From contig JBNMKZ010000001.1 of NCBI GenBank assembly GCA_050874585.1, positions 49,772 through 113,771 on the forward strand: a DNA stretch of 64,000 nucleotides, read 5' to 3'. Shown here piece after piece: positions 57,662 through 64,000 of the stretch (positions are counted from its first letter, which is position 1; the number at the start of each line of letters is the position of its first letter). The stretch is from UBA1067 sp050874585. GTDB taxonomy: Bacteria; Verrucomicrobiota; Kiritimatiellia; RFP12; UBA1067. The notes under the pieces were generated by a model. The model had not been told where the DNA came from, did no database searches, and was given only the letters and a program-made list of their open reading frames with translations. Made by a program: the position numbers and the translations under genes.

Positions 57662-58882
57662 TCAGGTCGTGTAGTCCGCATTGATGTGGACGTAGTCCAA
57701 TGAGAAATCGCAGGTATAGACCGAACTCTCGCCCGTGCCAAGGTGGAGGTCAACGACGACCTCGAAGGCGTCCTTTTTCATGACCTTCGCCAGTTTTTCA
57801 AGTTGGGCGGCATCCGCAATCTTGCCGAACCGATAGGCCCAGACCTTGTCGTAGAAGACCTCCGCCTTCGTATCGACGACGTCGGCACCCGAATAGCCAA
57901 CTGCCGCGAGAACCCGTCCCCAGTTCGGATCGCGCCCGAACCAGCTCGTCTTCGCCAAGGGCGACTTCGCCACGGCCCGCGCCGCACGCGCCGCATCCTT
58001 CTCGGACTTTGCGCCGCGCACCGTCACCGTCACAAACTTCGTCGCGCCCTCGCCATCCGTCGCCATCTGCTTCGCCAGCGAGATGCACACGGCCTCAAGG
58101 GCCGACCGAAACGCCTCAAAATCTTCCCCGCCGCGCACAATCGGCGCGTTCCCGGCACAACCGGAAGCCAACAGGAAGACGGAGTCATTCGTCGACTCAT
58201 CGCCGTCCACCACCAACCGGTTGAAACTCTTCGCAATTGCAAGCGACAGCGCCCGCTTCAGCATCGCCGGGCTAATTGCCGCGTCCGTCGTGATGAAACC
58301 GAGCATCGTCGCCATGTTCGGCTCAATCATCCCCGACCCCTTGCTCATGCCACCGACCGTCACCTTGCGCCCGTCAATGGTCACCGTCGCACACGCCTGC
58401 TTCGGCTTCGTGTCGGTTGTCATCACGGCCTTTTCCGCCGCGAGCCCATGCTCAGCCGTCCGCCCGAGCTGGCCCGCCGCCTGCCGCATACCGCCCAGCA
58501 ACCGATCCATGGGCAACCGCCGCCCGATGACACCCGTCGAGGCAACGAGCACGTGCTGGGGGTCAATGCCGAGCTCACCCGCCGTCACCAGCGCGGACAG
58601 CTTCGCATCCTTCAGGCCCGCCTCACCCGTGCAGGCATTCGCACAGCCGGAATTCGCCAGAATCGCCTGCACACGCCCGCCCTTCACAATCTCACGATCG
58701 TAGAGCACGGGTGCCGCCGCGACACGGTTGGTCGTAAAGACCGCCGCCGCCGCGCAGGGCGCATCGGCCACAATCAGGGCAACGTCATTTCGCCCCTCGT
58801 ACTTGATGGCGGCCCCCACGCCCGCGGCGCGGAAACCCTTGGCGGAACAGACACCGCCCTTAACGATCCTGCAGTTTGACAT
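57662..58882 (-). CDS. argJ: Bifunctional glutamate N-acetyltransferase/amino-acid acetyltransferase
   Basis: Transfers the acetyl group from N-acetylornithine to glutamate in arginine synthesis. The 406-aa precursor contains KGFRAAGVGAAIK, STGVIGRRLPMD, KPKQACATVTID and the self-cleavage site GSGMIEPNMATMLGF (Thr is the nucleophile), then TNDSVFLLASG and the C-terminal DFSLDYVHINADYTT. Overlaps gltA by 23 bp. Confidence 0.96.
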   Translation of the reverse strand: MSNCRIVKGGVCSAKGFRAAGVGAAIKYEGRNDVALIVADAPCAAAAVFTTNRVAAAPVLYDREIVKGGRVQAILANSGCANACTGEAGLKDAKLSALVTAGELGIDPQHVLVASTGVIGRRLPMDRLLGGMRQAAGQLGRTAEHGLAAEKAVMTTDTKPKQACATVTIDGRKVTVGGMSKGSGMIEPNMATMLGFITTDAAISPAMLKRALSLAIAKSFNRLVVDGDESTNDSVFLLASGCAGNAPIVRGGEDFEAFRSALEAVCISLAKQMATDGEGATKFVTVTVRGAKSEKDAARAARAVAKSPLAKTSWFGRDPNWGRVLAAVGYSGADVVDTKAEVFYDKVWAYRFGKIADAAQLEKLAKVMKKDAFEVVVDLHLGTGESSVYTCDFSLDYVHINADYTT

Positions 58883-60212
58883 ATTCCCTCGGGTGGAAAA
58901 TTGGCTTGTAGGCGGGACGAATGATGGGTCCCTCGTTGATGAGTTCCTCCATGCGATGCGAGCACCAGCTCACGCACCGTGCCACGGCAAAAAGCGGCGT
59001 ATAGAGGTCGCGTGGAATGCCCAGCATATCGTAGACGAAGCCAGAGTACAGATCCACGTTGGCGCACACGTCTTCCGCCTTCGGATGACGGCTCTTGATG
59101 ATTTCAGGGCCATAGTCCTCAATCATCTCGAAGAGGGCCATCTCGTCCTGCCGCCCTTTCGCGGTCGCCAGTTCACGCGCCTTCTTCTTCAGCATCTGCG
59201 CACGCGGATCCGAAATCGTGTAGACGGCGTGCCCGAGACCGTAAATCAGCCCCGTGCCATCGCCCGCCTTCTTGTCGGCAATCTTCTCAAGATAGGCCTT
59301 CACGTTCGCCGGCTTCGTCCAGTCCTTCACCTTGCTCTTGATTTCGTTCATCTGCCGCATGACGCGCAGGTTCGCACCACCATGCCGCGACCCCTTCAGG
59401 GCCAGCACGGATGCCGCGAGCGACGAGTAGATGTCGGTGAAGGAACTCGTCACCACATGGGTCACGAACGACGAATTGTTGCCGCCGCCGTGCTCCGCAT
59501 GGAGAATGAGGGCGAGGTCAAGCGTCGAGGCCTCAAGCTTCGTGTACTTGCCGTCCTCCCGAATCAGCAGGAGGAAGTTCTCAGCCGTCGACCGCTTCGG
59601 ATCGGGGTTGCGAATCAGCAGCGACCCGCCGTCGTGATAGTGCCGCTTGGCCTGATAGGCGTACGCGGCAATCGTCGGAAAGGCCCCGATCATCTCAATG
59701 GACTGCGCCAGGCACTTCTCAATCGAGAGGTCGTCCGGCGTGCCATCCTCGTCAAATGCGTACGAGAACAGGACGGCACGCGCAATCGCATTCATGATGT
59801 CTCGCGGCGGATTGCGCATGATGGCGTTCTCCTTGAAGCCATCCGAAAGCCGCCGGTACTGACCGAGCTTGTTCTTCCAGTCAATCAGCTGCCGCACGGT
59901 CGGCAGTTCCCCGAAGAGCAGCAAATAGGCCGTCTCTTCATAACCGAAGCGGTGCTCGCGGCGATCCGCCGCCACAATGTCCTTGACGTTGATGCCGCGA
60001 TAGTAGAGTTCACCGGGAATCGCCTGCTTTTCGCCCTCGCTAATGACGTAGCCATGAACATTACCAATCGTCGTCAGCCCGACGAGAACACCAGACCCAT
60101 CCGCATTGCGAAGCCCACGCTTCACGCCATACTTGACGTAAAGCGAGGGGTCAATCCAGTCGGCCTTGCGGACCATGTCCGCCTGCTGCTTGAGCCAATC
60201 TTTTTCTATCAT
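58860..60212 (-). CDS. gltA: Citrate synthase
   Basis: Condenses oxaloacetate and acetyl-CoA. The 450-aa protein has the catalytic set LHAEHGGGNNSSFVTHV (His), SRHGGANLRVM, IYGLGHAVYTISDPRAQML (His and Arg) and late DLYSGFVYDMLGIP (Asp). HRMEEL near the end is typical. The start at 60212 (MIEKDW) gives a 50-nt leader from a clear promoter. It begins the run that continues through argJ, tolB and gatCA. Confidence 0.95.
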   Translation of the reverse strand: MIEKDWLKQQADMVRKADWIDPSLYVKYGVKRGLRNADGSGVLVGLTTIGNVHGYVISEGEKQAIPGELYYRGINVKDIVAADRREHRFGYEETAYLLLFGELPTVRQLIDWKNKLGQYRRLSDGFKENAIMRNPPRDIMNAIARAVLFSYAFDEDGTPDDLSIEKCLAQSIEMIGAFPTIAAYAYQAKRHYHDGGSLLIRNPDPKRSTAENFLLLIREDGKYTKLEASTLDLALILHAEHGGGNNSSFVTHVVTSSFTDIYSSLAASVLALKGSRHGGANLRVMRQMNEIKSKVKDWTKPANVKAYLEKIADKKAGDGTGLIYGLGHAVYTISDPRAQMLKKKARELATAKGRQDEMALFEMIEDYGPEIIKSRHPKAEDVCANVDLYSGFVYDMLGIPRDLYTPLFAVARCVSWCSHRMEELINEGPIIRPAYKPIFHPREYVKLQDR

Positions 60213-60263
60213 CAGCCTATCACACTTCTTTCGTCTGTGCACACCATCGCTTTAAACCAGTGA

Positions 60264-60292
60264 ATTATACCGAATCTGGCGGATTTCCGCAA
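60264..60292 (-). promoter_or_regulatory. Promoter of gltA
   Basis: On the minus strand TTGCGG (60287-60292) and TATAAT (60264-60269) are 17 bp apart. Confidence 0.6.
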
Positions 60293-60804
60293 GGGCACCC
60301 GAGCGCCAGGAGAGAAAAAGGACACCCACCACAAGGCCCCGGGTACGGGCTGACCGACCGGGACGCAAAATCGCGGCGGCGGCGTGGAACGGGTCCGTCC
60401 GACGGGGCCTGCGCACCTCCCTGCGCCCGTTCGCGCAGACGCCCACCCTCGCGGCGGCACAAATCCGTGCAGAAATGCCCAACACAAACGGAAATTCTGC
60501 CAATTACAGAGGGTGGGGAGGCCCGTCGCCACGGGTTGAGACGGGCATCAGGACGGGAAACCACCTTAGTCCTTTACACAAACCACTAAGGTGGTTTGGT
60601 GAAAGCACCTTAGTGGTTTGATCAAACCTCCTTAGTCCTTTCCCGAAGTGATGCGCATCTCGACCCTTTGGGATGCCCATCTCAGCCCCTTCCCTTGCTC
60701 CTGCCAGCCCGCTCCCTTCAGCAGGACGCGCGCCCCAGGTGGGCATCTCCCTGCGCGGCGCGGCGGTTTGCGGGGGTGCGGGGTCGCAGCCCCCGTCCCC
60801 CGCC
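60293..60804. other. GC-rich gap between the endonuclease gene and gltA, with CTTAG palindromes
   Basis: No gene seen in 510 bp. Besides the palindromic cluster at 60558-60640, CATCTC words like those near 8400-8550 occur four times at 60655-60750. Frames across it are open but of biased composition on both strands. Confidence 0.55.
60558..60640. repeat. Inverted-repeat cluster with CTTAGT words
   Basis: AAACCACCTTAG (60558-60569) pairs perfectly with CTAAGGTGGTTT (60586-60597). Next to it GGTTTGATCAAACC (60615-60628) is a perfect 14-bp palindrome flanked by CACCTTAGT and CTCCTTAGT. Four CTTAG/CTAAG words fall in about 80 bp. Confidence 0.75.
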
Positions 60805-63351
60805 TTAGTCATGGCCCGATTGATGTGCAAGCTCCTGATACGACGCGCGCGGCAGAACGGTGTCAAAGAGACCGACCGGCTCGTCCTCCGGCCGTGCCTC
60901 CAGTCCCGTGTAGACGAGCGAGGCATCCTCGTAGCGCTTGAACTTGTAGACGGCATCGTTCATGAGCGAGGCGTTGAAGACATTGAGCGAGCAGAGAAGA
61001 CTGAAGTCCGCGACCTCAAGCCCCGTCACCTTCCGAAACAGCCGGGGCTCAAGTTGCGTGATGACGTCCTCAAGGCAGTATTCGCGATAGTCCGTGAGGT
61101 ACATGAACACGGGGATGCGCGTCGCGAACTTGATGAGCTTCTCCTGAATCTCCTTGCGCTTCGACTTGAACTCCTTTTCCTCAGCCGTGAGCGCGGCCTT
61201 CTCCTTCTTCGTCAGCGTCTCCTCCTCGCGCTTCGCCTTCTTGACGCGCTCGGACTTGTTGATGATTGTCTCGATATCCGTATTGAGTGCGCGGAAGCCC
61301 TCGATGCGCATGAGCGCCGCCATCGCACGCTCGTTCGCCATAAGCCGCCGCAGGGTGTCGTTGTCGACATTGACGAGCAGGGCCGATTCCCACCGCCGCG
61401 CCAGGAGCGTCGCGGACGTTCCCGCAAGCGCGATGTCGAGAATTTCCGCCGCGTCAATGCGCTTCATCGAACTGCCGTCGTAGGCAATGACGGGCAGGAA
61501 GCGGATGAATTCCGCGACCTTCCGCTCCGGGTTCTTCTCCTCGACATCGAGACGACAGGAGTAGTCCGAAATCTGCCGAAGGGCGCGGTCGAGCGCAAAA
61601 TCGAGCACATAGCATGTCCGCTTCACGATTTCGCGCCCCTTCTCGCCCTCGACCGTCCACGGACTCTGCGCACGAAACGCCGTCTGGAAGTACGTCTCGG
61701 GGCTTTTCAGGTTGCGGAGCATGAAGACACCCGTCCACGGCCGCACCGTCACGCCCGTGGTGAGCTTGCCGCACGAGAGCGTAATCGTCTTCGTCTCAAG
61801 CGGATCGCCCATCGACCGCAGGACGGGTTCAAGCGCGGCGGAACCGATGCCGGCCGCCGCCCCCGCGCAGACGTTCACCGTGTAGGCATGGTAAAATGTG
61901 TTCTGCCGCGCTTTCAGGAGGTTCGCCATCGCCTGGCAGGCCGCGACATCGGGCAGGAACCAGAGCGTGTGCGTGAGAAGGCCGAGGAGCCGCGCATCGG
62001 CGAATGGCATCGCCGGTCGGCCGCGCCCGAGCTTCAGCTCGTCCATCGTCGTCTCCAGATACGCGCCGCGAATGAGGTCGAGCCACTTCTGCACGTCATC
62101 CTCGTGGACGAACCGCGCCATCTTGCCCGTCCCCTTCGCCTCGAAGAAGGCATTGAGGTCGAATTCGTCGAACTCGCCCTGCCGCGCAATGCGCTGAATC
62201 GACTCGGGTATCTTGTAGGTGAGCATCACCATCTGCGGCAGGGCGGCGTAGGGGTTCTCGCCCGGACCCGCCCAGGCGGCCTTGGCGCGTTGCTCGTCAC
62301 CGTAGGTCCAGTTGTAGATTTGGTCTTCGATGAACTCGCCGGAGCCGATTGCGCGAAACGGCGTGCCGGACAGGTAGAGGTAGCGCGAAGCCGTGATGGG
62401 CAGCCACGTCTCGTCAATCCGTTCGCCACCAGCGGGGACCGTCTCGTCGACATCCTCCTCGTCCGCCTCGAAGAGCCGTTTCGCACTCTCCTTCCACGCG
62501 CCGAAGTGGTATTCGTCGAAAATGACGAGATCCCAGTTGATTGTGTGAACCCACTCGTTCGTCGGCTTGATGCCACCCGTCTCACGGTTGTAGCCGAGGA
62601 AGTCCTGAAACGAGCCGAAGCAGACGATTGGCCGCGCCTTGTCCGCCTGCGCATACTGCGCATCCGCCGTCGGTTCGCCGACACGCGCCGGACGGCAGAT
62701 GAACTGCCAGCCCTCGAAGTCGACGTGCGTCATGAGGTCTTCGCGCCACGCCGACTGAACGGCCGGCTTGAACGTGAGGACGAGGACGCGCCGTGCGCCG
62801 AGCCGTTTCGCAAGCTGGTAGGCGGCGAACGTCTTGCCGAAGCGCATCTTCGCGTTCCAGAGGAACTTCGGCGTGCGCCGTACACGCACCTCCCGATCCG
62901 CACGGGCGAAGTAGGTAAGCGTCTTCTCGACGGCCTCCGCCTGCTCGGGACGCATCGCAAAATCGCGCGTGCGCCGCTCACTGTTGTCGGTGCGGTTGCG
63001 GACGGCCAGATACGCCGCACGGACGGCATCCGCCGTGCAGCGGAACCACTCGGTCTTCTTCCCCTGGTGGTATTGCTGATCGTAGCCCATTGCGGCAAGC
63101 TTCTCATGGACGCGCTTGTCGGTGAACGAGCCTCCGTCCGCATACATCGCACTTGCGGAGAAGACGATGCGGTAGGGCTTGCGGTCGCCCGGCTTCAGCA
63201 CGGGGAACTGCTCGGCCACTCGCCGCTCGACACCAGCCGAGGCAAAGCCGACCTTGAGGAGACCCGCAAACTTCGGGTTGTCCTCCTCGTAGGCGTAGAT
63301 CATCGGCCGTGCGGAGGGCCGGGGCGGAAAGAGTGTTTCGTCAGGTGTCAT
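60805..63351 (-). CDS. GIY-YIG-like nuclease fused to a DEAD/DEAH helicase, putative restriction or defence protein
   Basis: The 848-aa protein starts at 63351 behind GGAGAC. Residues about 17-85 (IYAYEEDNPKFAGLLKVGFASAGVERRVAEQF) look like the T5orf172/MUG113 branch of GIY-YIG nucleases. A superfamily 2 helicase follows: Walker A NAKMRFGKTFAAYQ (about 166-179), DEYHFG (DExH), YLSGTPFRA (motif III) and TAFRAQSPW with LTTGVTVRPWTGVFML in the second RecA fold. A Lys/Glu-rich coiled segment (SERVKKAKREEETLTKKEK) lies near the C-terminus. No methyltransferase gene is adjacent, so it is not an ordinary restriction-modification pair. It is transcribed divergently from a transposase. Confidence 0.8.
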   Translation of the reverse strand: MTPDETLFPPRPSARPMIYAYEEDNPKFAGLLKVGFASAGVERRVAEQFPVLKPGDRKPYRIVFSASAMYADGGSFTDKRVHEKLAAMGYDQQYHQGKKTEWFRCTADAVRAAYLAVRNRTDNSERRTRDFAMRPEQAEAVEKTLTYFARADREVRVRRTPKFLWNAKMRFGKTFAAYQLAKRLGARRVLVLTFKPAVQSAWREDLMTHVDFEGWQFICRPARVGEPTADAQYAQADKARPIVCFGSFQDFLGYNRETGGIKPTNEWVHTINWDLVIFDEYHFGAWKESAKRLFEADEEDVDETVPAGGERIDETWLPITASRYLYLSGTPFRAIGSGEFIEDQIYNWTYGDEQRAKAAWAGPGENPYAALPQMVMLTYKIPESIQRIARQGEFDEFDLNAFFEAKGTGKMARFVHEDDVQKWLDLIRGAYLETTMDELKLGRGRPAMPFADARLLGLLTHTLWFLPDVAACQAMANLLKARQNTFYHAYTVNVCAGAAAGIGSAALEPVLRSMGDPLETKTITLSCGKLTTGVTVRPWTGVFMLRNLKSPETYFQTAFRAQSPWTVEGEKGREIVKRTCYVLDFALDRALRQISDYSCRLDVEEKNPERKVAEFIRFLPVIAYDGSSMKRIDAAEILDIALAGTSATLLARRWESALLVNVDNDTLRRLMANERAMAALMRIEGFRALNTDIETIINKSERVKKAKREEETLTKKEKAALTAEEKEFKSKRKEIQEKLIKFATRIPVFMYLTDYREYCLEDVITQLEPRLFRKVTGLEVADFSLLCSLNVFNASLMNDAVYKFKRYEDASLVYTGLEARPEDEPVGLFDTVLPRASYQELAHQSGHD

Positions 63352-63371
63352 CGGTTGTCTCCAATGGTAAA

Positions 63372-63380
63372 TGGTATAAT
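63372..63380 (+). promoter_or_regulatory. Extended -10 promoter of the REP-type transposase
   Basis: TGGTATAAT at 63372-63380 on the plus strand with about 26 nt to the ATG at 63407, including AGGAAGG. The divergent endonuclease gene starts only 55 bp away, so the two promoters overlap. Confidence 0.55.
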
Positions 63381-63406
63381 GTTCCAAGAAACAGGAAGGA
63401 TTCGTC

Positions 63407-64000
63407 ATGGGCCGATTGCCGGGCTTCGACTACAAGTCGCCATTTTTCTACATGGTCACCTTGAAACGCCTCAAGGGATTCGCGGCATTTTCCGAAATCG
63501 GCCCGAAGGGACTGGTCGAGAACGAGTTGACGCGTGCCTTCGCGGCGGTTATTCGGGCATTCCCCACGCAGTGGCGCTGTTGCGAGGAGATTTCGCCCTT
63601 CGCCATCATGCCAGACCATCTTCACCTGCTCATCAAGATTCGCGCCACGCCCGACCGCGTCGCGCTGGGGGTGCTGGTAAACCAGCTCGCCAAGGCCCTG
63701 CGAACGGCCTATTGGCGGGTTATCGCGGCAGACGCCGCGATGGGCAGAACCCCCACGCCAGGCCCTACCGGGGACGCGGGGCAATTTGGGCGCGGGGGTT
63801 CTGCCGGTTGCGCGGGGCAATTTGGGCGCGGGGGTTCTGCCGGTTGCGCGGGGCAATTTGGGCGCGGGGGTTCTGCCGGTTGCGCGGGGCAATTTGGGCG
63901 CGGGGGTTTTGCCGGTTGCGCGGGGCAATTTGGGCGCGGGGGTTCTGCCGGTTGCGCGGGGCAATTTGGGCGCGGGGGTTCTGCCGGTTGCGCGGGGCAA
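63407..64000 (+). CDS. REP-associated (RAYT-type) HUH transposase with an internal 12-residue repeat, partial
   Basis: The frame opens at ATG 63407 and is unbroken to the window end (198 codons). MGRLPGFDYKSPFFYMVTLKRLKGF and the HUH pair in IMPDHLHLLIKI are typical of IS200-like Y1 transposases of the REP-associated group. A tyrosine in KALRTAYWRV could be the nucleophile, but this cannot be settled here. From 63779 a 36-bp unit coding GQFGRGGSAGCA is repeated in frame at least six times, which is not normal for this family. The protein may be truncated or extended by the repeat. Confidence 0.75.
   Translation, partial: MGRLPGFDYKSPFFYMVTLKRLKGFAAFSEIGPKGLVENELTRAFAAVIRAFPTQWRCCEEISPFAIMPDHLHLLIKIRATPDRVALGVLVNQLAKALRTAYWRVIAADAAMGRTPTPGPTGDAGQFGRGGSAGCAGQFGRGGSAGCAGQFGRGGSAGCAGQFGRGGFAGCAGQFGRGGSAGCAGQFGRGGSAGCAGQ
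63779..64000 (+). repeat. 36-bp G-rich tandem repeat inside the transposase frame
   Basis: Units of 36 bp start at 63779, 63815, 63851, 63887, 63923 and 63959, and a seventh begins at 63995. All are identical except the fourth, where TCT is TTT (Ser to Phe). Each unit has runs of four, three and five G, enough for G-quadruplex formation, and keeps the frame because 36 is divisible by three. The array continues past the window. Confidence 0.95.

Noticed and set aside
63341..64000. Long minus-strand frame coding repeated PRATGRTPAPKL
   Set aside because: It is the complement of the 36-bp array in the transposase gene; the plus frame has the HUH motif, a promoter and a ribosome-binding site.
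63779..64000. CRISPR-like regular repetition
   Set aside because: Units are contiguous and identical with no spacers, and lie in a coding frame.
1..64000. tRNA, rRNA, tmRNA, RNase P or 4.5S RNA genes
   Set aside because: Gaps were read for the T-loop consensus and known RNA cores and none was recognised; a covariance search was not possible.

Overview
The window looks like a chromosomal piece of a Gram-negative PVC-type bacterium, most likely a gut-type member of Kiritimatiellota/Verrucomicrobiota. This is inferred from gene content, not from a marker search. The signs are a Pal/TolB/Tat/LptA-like envelope set, a type III glutamine synthetase next to the long 'HECAV' type of PurF, an HU-like protein fused to a DUF4469-type domain, LamG and glycosidase genes, and GC-rich coding DNA with AT-rich promoters of the form TGGTATAAT. 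No rRNA, tRNA, CRISPR array or prophage was recognised.

Region by region. 1-372: end of a ribosomal operon (rpmJ, rpsM). 572-2590: copper-type repressor and P-type ATPase under one operator/promoter. 2611-3330: rplU-rpmA. 3388-7075: pal, tatA/B, tatC, a TrkH/KtrB potassium channel and a HAD hydrolase. 7306-8368: HU-DUF4469 gene with a long leader and a strong terminator. 8638-11947: panB, a lipoprotein gene, coaX, nadC and a small membrane protein (CoA and NAD synthesis). 11948-13041: repeat-rich non-coding DNA. 13042-16276: ldh, purM, fba. 16384-18415: ferredoxin, ArsP_2-type transporter, YihY. 18456-26664: a carbohydrate locus, with a XylR/AraC regulator divergent from a LamG protein, a Tat-exported phosphoesterase, a GH5 and a GH36-like glycosidase. 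26665-29315: repeat mosaic surrounding a very GC-rich cassette of three coupled unknown genes. 29316-30301: ECF sigma factor, putative anti-sigma protein and a 34-residue membrane protein. 30382-34239: purF and glnN. 34420-46922: tsaD, transporters, an MBL hydrolase, an LptA-like protein, rfbC, galM, GH28, a PHP phosphoesterase, a phosphohexomutase and a coiled/TPR-like protein. 46919-60292: housekeeping block (ribF, truB, obgE, recR, ybaB, purC, an ArfB-like factor, DUF2062, DUF1015, a surface protein, ppi, gatA, gatC, tolB, argJ, gltA). 60805-64000: a GIY-YIG/helicase endonuclease divergent from a REP-type HUH transposase whose reading frame contains a 36-bp tandem repeat that runs off the window.

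The least ordinary points are these. The metal ATPase seems to lack its nucleotide-binding domain. Extended -10 boxes sit 6-7 nt in front of five start codons, which suggests leaderless mRNAs. A family of about 170-bp intergenic elements has arms built from 9-nt-periodic words that differ between copies but stay complementary, and all carry a common ACCACCCTCC tag. A REP-type transposase is present that could in principle mobilise such elements. The three-gene cassette at 27395-28385 has no function I can recognise.
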